A stretch of DNA of 40,163 bases from Pseudomonadota bacterium (lineage in GTDB: Bacteria; Pseudomonadota; Alphaproteobacteria; Rhizobiales; Xanthobacteraceae). This document shows, in pieces, positions 8,959 through 19,718 of this stretch. The translations under genes were made by a program, and so were the position numbers. The notes under the pieces are model-generated. The model was given only the letters and a program-made list of their open reading frames with translations, had not been told where the DNA came from and did no database searches. The DNA lies in assembly GCA_021815055.1 (NCBI GenBank), contig JAKAHJ010000003.1:1-40163 (forward strand), given 5' to 3'. Numbering within the stretch: position 1 is the stretch's first letter; each line of letters starts with the position of its first letter.

Positions 8959-9855
8959 TCAAAGCGCCTCGGCGCCGGAAATGATCTCGATCAGTTCCTT
9001 CGTGATCATGGCCTGGCGCGTGCGGTTATAGGTGAGCGTTTGCTTGCGGATCATCTCGCCGGCATTGCGGGTGGCGTTGTCCATCGCGCTCATGCGCGCG
9101 CCCTGTTCGGACGCCGCGTTTTCCAAAAGCGCGCGGAACACCTGCACCGACAGGTTGCGCGGCAGCAGCTCGGCGAGGATCTCCTCCTCCTCCGGTTCGT
9201 ATTCGTAAGACCCCCTCCCTAACCCTCCCCCGCTTGCGGGGGAGGGATGGGAGGGGGACTCGAACACCGGCGGAATGATCTGCTGCGCGGTCGGGATTTG
9301 CGCGATGACCGATTTGAAGCGCGAGAAGAATAGCGTGCAGACGTCGAACGCGCCTTGCTCGAACAGCGCGACGATCTTCTTGGCGATCATGTCGGCGTGC
9401 TCGAAACCGATCTGCTTGACGCCGCGCAGTTCGACGGTCTCGATGATCAGCTTGCCGTAGAGCCGGCGCAATTGCTCGGCGCCCTTGCGGCCGACGCAGA
9501 GGATTTTCACCTCCTTGCCTTCCGCCGTCAGCGCATTCGCCTTTTCGCGCGCGAGCCGCACGATCGAGGAATTGAACGGCCCGCACAAGCCGCGCTCGGC
9601 GGTGCAGACCACCAGGAGATGAACCTTGTCGCCGCCCGTGCCGGCGAGCAGCTTCGGGGCCGCGTCGCTGCCGGCCACCGCCGCGGCGATCGAGCCCAGC
9701 ACCTTTCCCATGCGCTCGGCATAGGGACGCGCGGCCTCCGCCGCCGCCTGCGCGCGCCGCAGCTTGGAGGCCGCGACCATCTGCATGGCCTTGGTGATCT
9801 TCTGCGTCGCCTTGGTGGCGGCGATGCGAACGCGCATGTCCTTGAGGGAGGCCAT
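8959..9855 (-). CDS. atpG: ATP synthase F1 gamma subunit, with an in-frame repeat insertion
   Basis: A 298-residue gamma subunit, the rotating central shaft. The N-terminal helix is [20 protein letters not shown], and the C-terminal helix holds [15 protein letters not shown], both hallmarks of the coiled-coil shaft. Between about residues 198 and 217 the protein reads [19 protein letters not shown], which is the translation of a palindromic repeat at 9211-9257. The flanks ([11 protein letters not shown] and [18 protein letters not shown]) are the normal family sequence. The insertion lies in a surface segment known to vary among alphaproteobacteria and keeps the frame. The gene should therefore still be functional, though the added Pro/Gly-rich loop is unusual. 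It lies between atpA and atpD. Confidence 0.96.
   Translation of the reverse strand: MASLKDMRVRIAATKATQKITKAMQMVAASKLRRAQAAAEAARPYAERMGKVLGSIAAAVAGSDAAPKLLAGTGGDKVHLLVVCTAERGLCGPFNSSIVRLAREKANALTAEGKEVKILCVGRKGAEQLRRLYGKLIIETVELRGVKQIGFEHADMIAKKIVALFEQGAFDVCTLFFSRFKSVIAQIPTAQQIIPPVFESPSHPSPASGGGLGRGSYEYEPEEEEILAELLPRNLSVQVFRALLENAASEQGARMSAMDNATRNAGEMIRKQTLTYNRTRQAMITKELIEIISGAEAL
9211..9257. repeat. Palindromic repeat inserted within atpG
   Basis: A nearly perfect 47-base hairpin. The outer arms are CCCCCTCCC (9211-9219) and GGGAGGGGG (9249-9257). The inner arms are CCCTCCCCCGC and GCGGGGGAGGG (9223-9233, 9236-9246). The 24-base core 9223-9246 is identical to 17383-17406 in the intergenic repeat near lpdA, which shows that this is a member of a dispersed family. 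Confidence 0.9.
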
Positions 9856-9893
9856 TCTTCTCAGTCGCCCTTAAACGAACTGCTATCTTTTCC

Positions 9894-9987
9894 TTCGTCA
9901 TGCCCGGCCTCGTGCCGGGCATCCATGTCTTCATTTTCTTCCACGCCACAAGACGTGGATGGCCGGGACAAGCCCGGCCATGACGAA
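9894..9987. repeat. Palindromic repeat between atpA and atpG
   Basis: The arms TTCGTCATG (9894-9902) and CATGACGAA (9979-9987) enclose GCCCGGC/GCCGGGC hairpins and a CCACG...CGTGG pair. It fills nearly all of the space between the atpA stop and the atpG start and would form a long stem in the atp mRNA. It belongs to the CGTCATGCCCGGC type common in this order. Confidence 0.85.
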
Positions 9988-9990
9988 TGC

Positions 9991-12083
<2,093 letters not shown>

Positions 12084-12400
12084 GTGGACGCTCGTTTCTT
12101 CGACTTTGATCACAGGCCGGACGCCGTCGCGGATGGGCGGCGCAACTTATTGGAATTCAAGAGGGAACTCCGATCTCTGAGGACGGCGCGGAAGCCCGCG
12201 AAAAACCCTCATGAAATCGAGCGGGTAGCTAACACAGGGCAATCCGCGGTGCAACAAGCTGCGCCAAATTGCGCGGCGCCGGCCGAACCGCGCGCCGCCA
12301 CGCGCGCGATCGGGACGGCCAAAATTGCATCCCAGGAATGCCTCGCCAGCGGCCGCCGGCGGCGATAGCTTGCCGGCCGCCGCCCGCGCACCGTCGCAAA
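12084..12400. other. Divergent intergenic region, atp operon / DMT transporter
   Basis: About 320 bases without a gene, depending on the true starts at either end. It should carry the atpH promoter (minus strand) and possibly one for the transporter (plus strand). The left half is moderately AT-rich. The right half is over 70% G+C, and its open frames look like composition artefacts. Apart from the weak promoter candidate at 12227-12254, I see no operator or terminator. Confidence 0.5.
12227..12254 (-). promoter_or_regulatory. Candidate promoter of the atp operon
   Basis: On the minus strand TTGCAC (12249-12254) is followed after 16 bases by TTAGCT (12227-12232). This is a partial match to TTGACA / TATAAT and would start transcription about 110-140 bases upstream of atpH. 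Location supports it, but the -10 match is weak. Confidence 0.3.
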
Positions 12401-13348
12401 ATGGGCGGCCCGCCGCCGGGATTTTACCATTCAGTGCCGCAACCGCCCACCAATGCCGGAGCATCCAGCACCGCCAAGCTCCTGGTCGTGCTGCTCGCGT
12501 TTGCCTGGGGCCTGAATTGGACGGCGGCGGCGGTCGCCCTGCACGAGGTCACGCCCTGGAGCCTGCGCTTTGCGGGCGCGGGGATCGGCGCCGCGACGCT
12601 CTTTTCGGTCGCGCTGCTCACCGGCCACAGCCTGCACGTGCCGCGCAGCGAGCGCCTGCATGTGATGATCGCCGGGTTCTTCAATGTCGCGGCGTTCCAG
12701 GTCCTGGCCGCTTTCGCGCAACTGTCGGGCGCCACCTCGCGCGCTATCATCATCACCTATTCGATGCCGATCTGGGCGACCGCCTTGAGCTGGCTCATGC
12801 TGCGCGAGCGGCTCGACCGCGTTCGCGTCGTCGCGTTGCTGCTGTGCATCGCGGGCCTCGCCATCCTGGTGTGGCCGCTGTTCGCGCAGGGCTTTCCGCC
12901 GTCGGTGTTTCTCGCGCTCGGCAGCGCGCTGAGCTGGGCCTTCGCCACGGTCTATGTGAAATGGGCGAAAGTCACGGTTCCGCCGCTCGCCAATGCCGCC
13001 TGGCAACTGGTGTTCGGCTTCCTGTTCGTCGCCGCCGGTACATTCGCCTTCGACGGCTACCCGCGGCTGTGGCCGCTGCATCTCCCGGCCGTGCTGGCGG
13101 TGCTGTTCATCGGCCTGTTCGGCGTCGGCCTCGCCCATTTCCTGTGGTGGGCCATCGTCGGACGGCTGTCGACGGTGACTGCGTCCATCGGCTCGCTTTT
13201 GGTGCCGGTGATCGGCGTGGGCGCCTCGACGATGTTTCTGGACGAGCAGCCAACCGTCACCGACCTCGTCGGCTTCGCACTGATCTTCGTTGCTGCAGCC
13301 TCGGTGCTGCTGCAGCGGAACGCGAAGCACGACGAAATGCCGGAGTAA
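12401..13348 (+). CDS. EamA/DMT-family inner-membrane transporter
   Basis: A DMT transporter of about 315 residues with ten predicted membrane helices in two EamA repeats. Clear segments include LLVVLLAFAWGLNWTAAAVAL, IITYSMPIWATALSWLMLRERL (the conserved end of repeat 1 with its charged loop), and FIGLFGVGLAHFLWWAIVG and SIGSLLVPVIGVGASTMFLDEQ (repeat 2). Members carry amino acids, nucleosides or other small metabolites; the substrate is unknown. The start is uncertain: ATG 12401 or GTG 12434, neither with a good ribosome site. The frame is open further upstream, but that part is an Arg/Pro-rich artefact. The gene stops 13 bases from the convergent priA stop. It separates priA from atpH, which are neighbours in many relatives, so it was probably added here. 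Confidence 0.88.
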   Translation: MGGPPPGFYHSVPQPPTNAGASSTAKLLVVLLAFAWGLNWTAAAVALHEVTPWSLRFAGAGIGAATLFSVALLTGHSLHVPRSERLHVMIAGFFNVAAFQVLAAFAQLSGATSRAIIITYSMPIWATALSWLMLRERLDRVRVVALLLCIAGLAILVWPLFAQGFPPSVFLALGSALSWAFATVYVKWAKVTVPPLANAAWQLVFGFLFVAAGTFAFDGYPRLWPLHLPAVLAVLFIGLFGVGLAHFLWWAIVGRLSTVTASIGSLLVPVIGVGASTMFLDEQPTVTDLVGFALIFVAAASVLLQRNAKHDEMPE

Positions 13349-13360
13349 CCGCTGCCGCGC

Positions 13361-15535
13361 TCAGAAGAAGCTCTGCGGATCGATATCCACCGCGAGCTGC
13401 AAGCTGCCTTTCGGTTTGGGCGCGGCGGAGAGCCAGTGGCGCAGATAGTTCGACAGATTGAAATCGCGCGGCGACTTCACCAGCAGCCGGAAGCGATGCC
13501 GTCCGCGTACCACCGCGATCGGCGCCTCAGCGGGACCGAGCACGCGCACCGTCTCCTCCTTGGGCGCGAGTGCGACCAGCGAACGGCCATAGGATTCCGC
13601 CGCATGGCGCTCGTTGGCGGAGATCACGAGGCTGGCGAGTCGACCGAAGGGCGGATAACCGGTGCGTTCGCGCAATTCGATTTCGTTTCGATAGAACGCC
13701 TCGCGATCGCCCAGGATGAGCGCCCGCATCACCGGATGCTCGGGCTGATGCGTCTGCAACAGGCCGACGCCGCGTCCCTCCTCGCGGCCGGCGCGGCCGA
13801 CCACCTGGTGCAAGAGCTGGAACGTCCGCTCGGCCGCGCGCGGGTCGCCATTGCCCAGCCCCAAGTCGGCGTCGACGATGCCGACCAGATTGAGTTTGGG
13901 GAAATGGTGGCCCTTGGCCACGAGCTGCGTGCCGATCACGAGATCGAAGCGTCCCTGCGCCACGTCGTCGAGCTCGGCGCGCAGGCGTTCGACCGATTCA
14001 ACAAGATCAGACGACAGCACCAGGATGCGCGCCTGCGGGAACAGTTCGGCGGCTTCCTGCTCCAGCCGCTCGACGCCGGGACCGACGGGCGCGAAGCTTT
14101 CGGTGGCATGGCACTTCGGGCATTCGTTCGGCTGCGGCATGTTGAAGCCGCAATGGTGGCAAATCAGCCGCCGCTTGAAACGATGATCGACCAGCCAGGC
14201 ATCGCAATTCGGACATTGCAGCCGGAAACCGCAGGCGCGGCACAGCGTCAACGGTGCAAAGCCGCGCCGATTGAGAAACAAGAGCGCCTGCTGCTTGCGT
14301 TCGAGCGAGATCTGCACCGCTTCGGCGAGACGCGGCGAGATGAAGCGCCCGCGCGGCGGACCTTCGCGCCGCAAATCGATCGGCTCGACCTGCGGCAGAT
14401 GCGCACCGCCAAAACGTTCCGGCAGATGAATGCGGCGATAGCGTCCGCGCCGCGCATTGACTTCGGATTCGACCGAGGGCGTCGCCGAGGCCAGCACCAC
14501 GGCTATTTTCACAATACTCCCGCGCACCACGGCCATATCGCGCGCGTGATAATGCGCGCCGTCCTCCTGCTTGTAGGCGGGGTCGTGCTCTTCATCCACA
14601 ATGATGAGCCCGAGATCGGCATAGGGCAGGAACAACGCGGAGCGCGCGCCGACTATCGCTTCCACTTCGTTGGCCGCCACCGCGGCCCAGGTGCGCGCGC
14701 GCTTGCGCGGCTGCAACTGCGAATGCCATTCCGCCGGCCGCGCGCCGAAGCGATCGGAGAAGCGATCGAGGAAGCCGACGGTAAGCGCGATTTCCGGCAT
14801 CAGGATCAGCGTCTGCCGCTTGCGCCGGATGTTCTCGGCGACTGCCTCGAAATAGACTTCCGTTTTACCCGAGCCGGTGACGCCGTCGAGCAGCGTCACC
14901 GTGTAGCCGCCCTGCGCGACCGTCGTGCGCAAGGCATCGGCGGCGGCGAGCTGGCCGAGCGAGAAGTCGGGCTTGCGGAAATCGGGATCGGGAGGACGCG
15001 TGAGCGGCTCGGGCGGCAGCACGACGGTCGCCAGCGTGCCCTCGTCGATCAGCCCGTCGATCACGCCGGCACTGACGCCGGATTCGCGCGCGGCATCGCC
15101 TTTCGCGCGCACGAACCCGTCGCCGAGAAGGCTGAGCACGCGCGCACGTGCCGGTGTCATGCGCTGCGGCGGCGGTCCGGCGAGCCGCACGCCGGCGCGC
15201 TCGCGCGCGGGGCCCAGATGCTCGCCCATGCGCAGCGCCATGCGCAACACCATGCCGCGCGAGGCCAGCGTATAACCCGACACCCAGTCGACGAACTGGC
15301 GCAGCTCGGGCTTGAGCGGCGGCACGTCGAGCTTGTCGCCGATGTCTTTCAGGCGGTTGTGCAGGCGCGGGTTCGGATTGGGGTTGTCGGCCCAGACCAC
15401 GCCGAGCGCCTCGCGGTTGCCGAGCGGCACGGTCACCACATCGCCGGGCACAAGCTCCGTTCCCGCCGGCACCCGGTAGGAATAGGCCTGATCCAGCGCC
15501 ACCGGCACCAATACGTCGACCACGCGCGTGCTCAT
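13361..15535 (-). CDS. priA: Primosomal protein N' (replication restart helicase)
   Basis: A 724-residue superfamily-2 3'-5' helicase that reloads the replisome at stalled forks. The N-terminal DNA-binding domain (VDVLVPVALDQAYSYRVP, then GDVVTVPLGNREALGVVW) is followed by Walker A GVTGSGKT (218-225) and the DEEH box (314-317). The zinc module has eight cysteines (432, 435, 441, 444, 459, 462, 472, 475), inserted between the helicase lobes. I start at the ATG at 15535. A longer frame reaches 15613, but its first codons lie in a palindromic repeat, and the added residues are not family-like. The gene is divergent from xerC across that repeat. Nothing is missing from the motif set. Confidence 0.95.
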   Translation of the reverse strand: MSTRVVDVLVPVALDQAYSYRVPAGTELVPGDVVTVPLGNREALGVVWADNPNPNPRLHNRLKDIGDKLDVPPLKPELRQFVDWVSGYTLASRGMVLRMALRMGEHLGPARERAGVRLAGPPPQRMTPARARVLSLLGDGFVRAKGDAARESGVSAGVIDGLIDEGTLATVVLPPEPLTRPPDPDFRKPDFSLGQLAAADALRTTVAQGGYTVTLLDGVTGSGKTEVYFEAVAENIRRKRQTLILMPEIALTVGFLDRFSDRFGARPAEWHSQLQPRKRARTWAAVAANEVEAIVGARSALFLPYADLGLIIVDEEHDPAYKQEDGAHYHARDMAVVRGSIVKIAVVLASATPSVESEVNARRGRYRRIHLPERFGGAHLPQVEPIDLRREGPPRGRFISPRLAEAVQISLERKQQALLFLNRRGFAPLTLCRACGFRLQCPNCDAWLVDHRFKRRLICHHCGFNMPQPNECPKCHATESFAPVGPGVERLEQEAAELFPQARILVLSSDLVESVERLRAELDDVAQGRFDLVIGTQLVAKGHHFPKLNLVGIVDADLGLGNGDPRAAERTFQLLHQVVGRAGREEGRGVGLLQTHQPEHPVMRALILGDREAFYRNEIELRERTGYPPFGRLASLVISANERHAAESYGRSLVALAPKEETVRVLGPAEAPIAVVRGRHRFRLLVKSPRDFNLSNYLRHWLSAAPKPKGSLQLAVDIDPQSFF

Positions 15536-15607
15536 AAAGGCAGGTCTGGCCGATTCCGCGCGGTTAAGGAAGGGTGAAGGAAAGCCCGCCAGGATATCCG
15601 CGACCGT

Positions 15608-15652
15608 CCTCATCCTAAGGAGGCCGCGAAGCGGCCGTCTCGAAGGATGAGG
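15608..15652. repeat. Palindromic repeat between priA and xerC
   Basis: A single 45-base unit with CCTCATCCT / AGGATGAGG ends (15608-15616, 15644-15652) around GGCCGC-GAA-GCGGCC. It is the same family as the elements at 7384, 18965 and 20980. It lies within the short divergent promoter region of priA and xerC. Confidence 0.85.
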
Positions 15653-15671
15653 CGACTAAATCGGCCGAGGC

Positions 15672-16613
15672 ATGACAACGAGCGCCCTTTCCACCGCCCC
15701 CGACGTCGCTGCCGAAATCGCCCGCTGGCTCAGCTATCTCGGGGCCGAGCGCCGGATGTCGCCGAAGACGCTGGAGGCCTACCGGCGCGATGTCGGCCAG
15801 TTCCTCGCCTTTCTGACCGAGCATCTGGGCGCTCGGCCATCCCTCAAACAGCTCGCGAAACTCACCCCCGCCGATATCCGCGCCTTCATGGCGGCGCGGC
15901 GCGCAGGCGGCGCGGGCAGCCGCTCGCTGATGCGCGGGCTCTCGGGGGCGCGCTCCTTCGCGCGTTTCCTGGAACGCAACGGCAAGGGCAAGGTCGGCGC
16001 GCTGGCGGCCGTGCGCACACCGAAACTGCCGCGCGGCCTGCCGAAGCCGCTCACCGCCGGCGCCGCCCGGCAGGTGACCGATGCCGATTTGCGCGCGGGC
16101 GAAACGCGCGAGACCTGGGTGCTGGCGCGCGACGCCGCGGTGCTGGCCTTGCTCTACGGGTCGGGCCTGCGCATTTCGGAAGCGCTCGGCCTGAAGCGCA
16201 AGGACATAGAGCCCGGCACGGACGCGATCCGCGTCACCGGCAAAGGCAACAAGACGCGCATGGTGCCGGTGCTGCCGCGGGTAGCCGAACTGGTCGCGGA
16301 CTATGTCGCGCTCTGCCCCTATGAGCTGCCGGCCGATGGGCCTTTGTTCGTCGGCGCGCGCGGCGGCCCGCTCGGGCCGCGCATCGTGCAACTGGCGATG
16401 GCGGCCTTGCGCGGCGCGCTCGGCCTGCCCGACAGCGCGACGCCGCACGCCCTGCGGCATTCTTTCGCAACCCATTTGCTCGCGCGCGGCGGCGACCTGC
16501 GTGCGATCCAGGAACTGCTCGGCCACGCCTCGCTCTCGACCACACAGATTTACACTGCGGTCGACGCCGAACGTTTACTCGAAGTTTATACGAGCGCCCA
16601 TCCGCGCGCGTAA
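15672..16613 (+). CDS. xerC: Tyrosine recombinase XerC
   Basis: A 313-residue tyrosine recombinase that, with XerD, resolves chromosome dimers at dif during division. The N-terminal core-binding domain (WLSYLGAERRMSPKTLEAYRRDVGQFLAFL) is followed by the catalytic domain. That domain has Arg167 in LYGSGLRISEAL, His259 and Arg262 in HALRHSFATHLL, His285 in LLGHASLSTTQ and nucleophile Tyr294. The set is complete. The gene is divergent from priA, the normal arrangement in this order, so it is the housekeeping recombinase and not an island integrase. The ATG at 15672 gives the usual N-terminus. Confidence 0.95.
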   Translation: MTTSALSTAPDVAAEIARWLSYLGAERRMSPKTLEAYRRDVGQFLAFLTEHLGARPSLKQLAKLTPADIRAFMAARRAGGAGSRSLMRGLSGARSFARFLERNGKGKVGALAAVRTPKLPRGLPKPLTAGAARQVTDADLRAGETRETWVLARDAAVLALLYGSGLRISEALGLKRKDIEPGTDAIRVTGKGNKTRMVPVLPRVAELVADYVALCPYELPADGPLFVGARGGPLGPRIVQLAMAALRGALGLPDSATPHALRHSFATHLLARGGDLRAIQELLGHASLSTTQIYTAVDAERLLEVYTSAHPRA

Positions 16614-16701
16614 CAATACGGTCGTGAAGAGCGTGTAGCGCCTCTTGCATGCGGTCGTGTCCTGCTGTCATCGTGGCCGCGAACAACAACAGGGTGGCGC
16701 G

Positions 16702-17298
16702 ATGGCCGGACCGCACGAACACATGGAACATGCCGAGCATGCCGAGCACGCATCGCACGGCGGCAACAAGAAGATCGCGCTGCTGATTTCGCTGCTGGCG
16801 CTCTTCCTCGCCTTTTCCGAAACGCTCGGCAAAAGCGCGCAGACCGAGAGCATCGGCCTCAACATCAAGGCATCCGACACCTGGAACTTCTTCCAGGCCA
16901 AGACCATCCGCCAGACCACCTACCGCATCGCCGCCGACGGGCTCGCCCTGCAGGCATCGAACGTCACCGATGAGGCGGCCAAGGCCGCGCTCACCAAGCA
17001 GATCGATGCCTGGCGCAAGACCGCGGCGCGCTACGAATCCGATCCGCAGGAGAAGGACGGCCGCAAAGAATTGCGCAAGCTGGCGGAAAAATATGAGCAC
17101 GAGCGCGATCTCCAGCTCGCCCGCTATCACCATTACGAGGTGGCCTCTGCCGCCTATCAGATCGGCATCGTGCTGGCATCAGCCGAAGTGATCACCGGCA
17201 TGGTGGTGCTCGGCTGGCTGTCCGGCCTGCTTGGGATCGCCGGGCTGGCCTTCACCGCCATCGGGTTCTGGGCGCCGCACGCGGTGCATTTGTTCTGA
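16702..17298 (+). CDS. DUF4337 membrane protein
   Basis: A 198-residue protein of the DUF4337 family, function unknown. The N-terminus is rich in His and Glu and repeats the HAEHAEHA pattern (HEHMEHAEHAEHASHG), which could bind metal. A first membrane helix follows (KKIALLISLLALFLAFSETL), then the family signature KSAQTE and WNFFQAKTIRQTTYR, a charged helical middle (EKDGRKELRKLAEKYEHERD), and two C-terminal hydrophobic helices (VLASAEVITGMVVLGWLSG; GIAGLAFTAIGFWAPHAV). I start at the ATG at 16702. An upstream ATG at 16645 would add 19 residues unlike the family. It follows xerC by 88 bases on the same strand. Confidence 0.85.
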   Translation: MAGPHEHMEHAEHAEHASHGGNKKIALLISLLALFLAFSETLGKSAQTESIGLNIKASDTWNFFQAKTIRQTTYRIAADGLALQASNVTDEAAKAALTKQIDAWRKTAARYESDPQEKDGRKELRKLAEKYEHERDLQLARYHHYEVASAAYQIGIVLASAEVITGMVVLGWLSGLLGIAGLAFTAIGFWAPHAVHLF

Positions 17299-17380
17299 AC
17301 GGTTGCGCCGCGCAGCCACCGGCGGCGGATGGCGGCAATATAGGGGGCGGTGCGGCGGGAATTAAGGCGGACGCTTCTTA

Positions 17381-17510
17381 ATCCCTCCCCCGCTTGCGGG
17401 GGAGGGTGGACGCGAGCGCGAGCGAGCGAGCGGCCGGGTGGGGGATTCAATTAAAACCCCACCCGTCTCCGCGCTTCGCGCGGAGCCACCCTCCCCTTTC
17501 AGGGGAGGGA
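17381..17510. repeat. Composite palindromic repeat (CCCTCCCC family) near lpdA
   Basis: The element opens with a CCCTCCCCCGC / GCGGGGGAGGG hairpin (17383-17406), has a GGGTGGGG / CCCCACCC pair in the middle, and ends with CCCTCCCC-TTTCA-GGGGAGGG. Positions 17383-17406 match the hairpin inside atpG exactly, and 17485-17510 match 32733-32758 exactly. It fills the gap between the convergent DUF4337 and lpdA genes. Confidence 0.9.
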
Positions 17511-17520
17511 TCAGCGTGCC

Positions 17521-18924
17521 CTAAATATGAATCGCGCGCTTGTCGACGGCGAGCGCGGCTTCCTTGACCGCCTCCGACAGCGTCGGGTGTGCGTGGCAGG
17601 TGCGCGCGATGTCCTCGGCGGACGCGCCGAATTCCATGGCGACGCAGGCTTCCGCGATCATGTTGCCGGCATCGGGGCCGATCATATGCAGGCCGAGCAC
17701 ACGGTCGCTCTTGGCATCGGCGAGGATTTTCACGAAGCCGTCGGTGGTCATGTTGACCTTGGCGCGGCCATTGGCCGTGAACGGAAACTTGCCGGCCTTG
17801 AAGGCAACGCCCGCGGCCTTCAAATCCTCTTCGGTTTTGCCGACGGTCGCGATCTCCGGATAGGTATAGACCACGTTCGGGATCACGTCGTAGTTCACGT
17901 GACCGGCCTGCCCGACCAGGATTTCGGCGACCGCCACGCCCTCGTCCTCGGCCTTGTGCGCGAGCATCGGCCCCGCGATCGCGTCGCCGATCGCCCAGAT
18001 GCCCGGCACATTGGTCGCGTAGTAATGATCGACCGCGATGCGCTCACGCTCGTCGAGCTTGACGCCCGCTTCCCTGAGCCCGAGCCCTTCGGTGTAGGGC
18101 ACGCGGCCGATGGCGACGAGCACCACGTCGGCTTCGACGGTTTCCGCCGCGCCGCCTTTCGCCGGCTCGACGCTGGCTTTCAATTTCGCGCCCGAACTAT
18201 CCACCGCCGTCACCTTCGACGACAGTTTGAAACTCATGCCCTGCTTCTCGAACTGACGCTGCGCCTGCCGGCGCACCTCGCCGTCCATGCCGGGCAGCAC
18301 GCCATCCATGAATTCGACGACCGTGACCTTCGCGCCGAGCCTGCGCCAGACCGAGCCGAGCTCGAGCCCGATCACGCCGGCGCCGACCACCAAGAGATGC
18401 CCGGGCACCTGCGGCAATGACAGCGCGCCGGTCGACGACACGATGCGCTTCTCGTCGATCTCGATACCCTTGAGTCGCGCGACATCGGAGCCGGTGGCGA
18501 TCACGATCGACTTGGTCTCGAGTATCTCGGTCTTGCCGTCGCCGCCCCTGACCTCGACCTTGCCTGCGGCCGCGATGCGCGCCGAGCCGCGATAGGCGTC
18601 GATCTTGTTCTTCTTGAGCAGGAAATCGACGCCCTTCACATTGCCGTCGACGCCCTGGTCCTTGAACGCCATCATCGCCTTCAGGTCGAGCTTGGGCGCG
18701 CTTACGCCGATGCCCATTTTGGCGAAGGAATGACCGGCCTCCTCGAACAATTCGGAGGCGTGCAGCAGCGACTTCGACGGGATGCAGCCGACATTGAGGC
18801 AGGTGCCGCCGAAGGTGGCGCGCTTCTCCACCACCGCGGTCTTCAGGCCGAGCTGCGCCGCGCGAATGGCGCAGACATAGCCGCCGGGACCGGTGCCGAT
18901 GACGATGAGGTCGTAGGAGGACAT
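17521..18924 (-). CDS. lpdA: Dihydrolipoyl dehydrogenase (E3)
   Basis: A 467-residue FAD-containing E3 that reoxidises the lipoyl groups of 2-oxo-acid dehydrogenase complexes and makes NADH. The FAD dinucleotide fold is [17 protein letters not shown]. The redox disulfide is Cys42/Cys47 in [13 protein letters not shown]. The NAD fold is [19 protein letters not shown], and the C-terminal interface holds the His446-Glu451 dyad in HAHPTLSE. The standard length and the ATG at 18924 fit. It is the last gene of the mdh-sucCD-odhAB-lpdA cluster and therefore probably serves 2-oxoglutarate dehydrogenase. A repeat element and the toxin-antitoxin-like islet now separate it from odhB. Confidence 0.97.
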   Translation of the reverse strand: MSSYDLIVIGTGPGGYVCAIRAAQLGLKTAVVEKRATFGGTCLNVGCIPSKSLLHASELFEEAGHSFAKMGIGVSAPKLDLKAMMAFKDQGVDGNVKGVDFLLKKNKIDAYRGSARIAAAGKVEVRGGDGKTEILETKSIVIATGSDVARLKGIEIDEKRIVSSTGALSLPQVPGHLLVVGAGVIGLELGSVWRRLGAKVTVVEFMDGVLPGMDGEVRRQAQRQFEKQGMSFKLSSKVTAVDSSGAKLKASVEPAKGGAAETVEADVVLVAIGRVPYTEGLGLREAGVKLDERERIAVDHYYATNVPGIWAIGDAIAGPMLAHKAEDEGVAVAEILVGQAGHVNYDVIPNVVYTYPEIATVGKTEEDLKAAGVAFKAGKFPFTANGRAKVNMTTDGFVKILADAKSDRVLGLHMIGPDAGNMIAEACVAMEFGASAEDIARTCHAHPTLSEAVKEAALAVDKRAIHI

Positions 18925-18964
18925 GAGAGACTTATCCGTGTGTTCGCTACCTGAGCTCTCCCGG

Positions 18965-19061
18965 CCTCATGGTGAGGAGCCGCGCGCAGCGCGGCGTCTC
19001 GAACCATGGGGCCGCCCCATCCTTCGAGACGCCCGCCTTCGGCGGGCTCCTCAGGATGAGG
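18965..19061. repeat. Double palindromic repeat between lpdA and the odhB remnant
   Basis: Two tandem units of the CCTCATCCTGAGGAG family. The first has degenerated ends (CCTCATGG / CCATGGGG) around a CCGCGCGCAGCGCGG hairpin. The second reads CCCCATCCTTCGAGA...CTCCTCAGGATGAGG around GCCCGCCTTCGGCGGGC. It lies directly beside the displaced odhB end. Confidence 0.8.
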
Positions 19062-19064
19062 CGG

Positions 19065-19161
19065 ATCAAAGATCCAGCACCAGCCGCGCCGGGTCCTCCA
19101 GGCATTCCTTCACGCGCACCGGGAAGGTGACCGCCTCGCGGCCGTCGACGATGCGGTGGTC
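19065..19161. repeat. Direct repeat, distal copy (odhB 3' end duplicate)
   Basis: 97 bases that match 19730-19826 at 93 positions, same orientation. The two copies bracket the DUF4160/DUF2442 pair. The match begins sharply at the GAC CAC codons of the odhB active-site motif and runs through the stop codon. Confidence 0.92.
19066..19161 (-). pseudogene. Displaced 3' fragment of odhB
   Basis: A 32-codon remnant (31 residues plus stop) beginning [16 protein letters not shown] and ending PARLVLDL. It is the same reading frame and sequence as the C-terminus of the intact odhB at 19731, with one residue changed (Leu to Pro after TF) and three silent or stop-context changes. It has no start and no upstream part. 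I read it as the original gene end, cut off when the islet arrived with a replacement end; a local duplication is the alternative. Confidence 0.88.
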
Positions 19162-19182
19162 CTGCGCAAGCATAAGATCGCT

Positions 19183-19470
19183 CTAGTTCGCGTGGGCAAG
19201 CAGCGCAGCCTGCTGTTCGGCGATTTCTCGGAGGCGATCGGCGCCAAAGTCGACATCTTCATTATCGGCCTCGCCCCAATAGATCGAATGACCATGGTCG
19301 CTGAGCCGCACGCCGCGGAAATAGTCGGGGTTGCTGAGCGGTTCGAATACCTTGCCGCGTGCGATGATGCCGCGCAGATCGACTACGCCTTCGTAGCCGT
19401 CATTCCACGTGAGCTTGAGTACGCCGTGAACGACAGGCTCCACGGAGAGGATGCGAGGCAATTCGGTCAT
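19183..19470 (-). CDS. DUF2442 protein, probable antitoxin-like partner
   Basis: A 95-residue protein with the DUF2442 pattern: VHGVLKLTWNDGYEGVVDLRGIIARGKVFEPLSNPDYF, then the GHSIYWGEADNEDVDFGADRLRE end typical of the family. I start at the ATG at 19470, which overlaps the stop of the DUF4160 gene as ATGA. A longer frame reaches 19548 inside that gene and is less likely. DUF2442 genes commonly lie beside DUF4160 genes and are listed as putative toxin-antitoxin pairs; activity here is inferred only from that. The last codon is 22 bases from the displaced odhB fragment. G+C is lower than in lpdA and odhB. Confidence 0.82.
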   Translation of the reverse strand: MTELPRILSVEPVVHGVLKLTWNDGYEGVVDLRGIIARGKVFEPLSNPDYFRGVRLSDHGHSIYWGEADNEDVDFGADRLREIAEQQAALLAHAN

Positions 19471-19718
19471 GTGATCTTCTCCGGCTTTTCCTTTGCGATC
19501 ACCGTGTTCCAAGTCCGTAGCAATACATCGCGCCGTGTTTCGGCCCACGACAGTACGACAGCCAGTTTCGCCGGCGGTAGACTTCCTTTCATTACCCGCA
19601 GACTTCCGATCTCGATCTGCGCTGTAAACTCGGCATATACTGCATGAAAGTGTGCCGGCAAATGTTCGTTGGCGTAGAACCGGATTCTCACTCCCTCAAT
19701 GATCGCCACGGTTGGCAT
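19467..19718 (-). CDS. DUF4160 protein, probable toxin-like partner
   Basis: An 83-residue protein with the DUF4160 signature: VAIIEGVRIRFYANEHLPAHFHAVYAEFTAQIEI, with the diagnostic His-x-Pro-x-His-Phe-His cluster, followed by a basic, helical end (RRDVLLRTWNTVIAKEKP). The His cluster could be an active or metal site, but no activity is proven for the family. It is translationally coupled to DUF2442 (ATGA overlap). Its ATG is only 12 bases after the odhB stop with almost no ribosome site, so it may be read through from odhB or use a start signal in the AT-rich TGATATATTGAAC gap. Both genes sit between the 97-bp odhB repeats. Confidence 0.85.
   Translation of the reverse strand: MPTVAIIEGVRIRFYANEHLPAHFHAVYAEFTAQIEIGSLRVMKGSLPPAKLAVVLSWAETRRDVLLRTWNTVIAKEKPEKIT

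Noticed and set aside
15672-16613. XerC as integrase of a mobile island
   Set aside because: It is divergent from priA in the usual chromosomal context and has the housekeeping XerC sequence; it is not linked to either islet.
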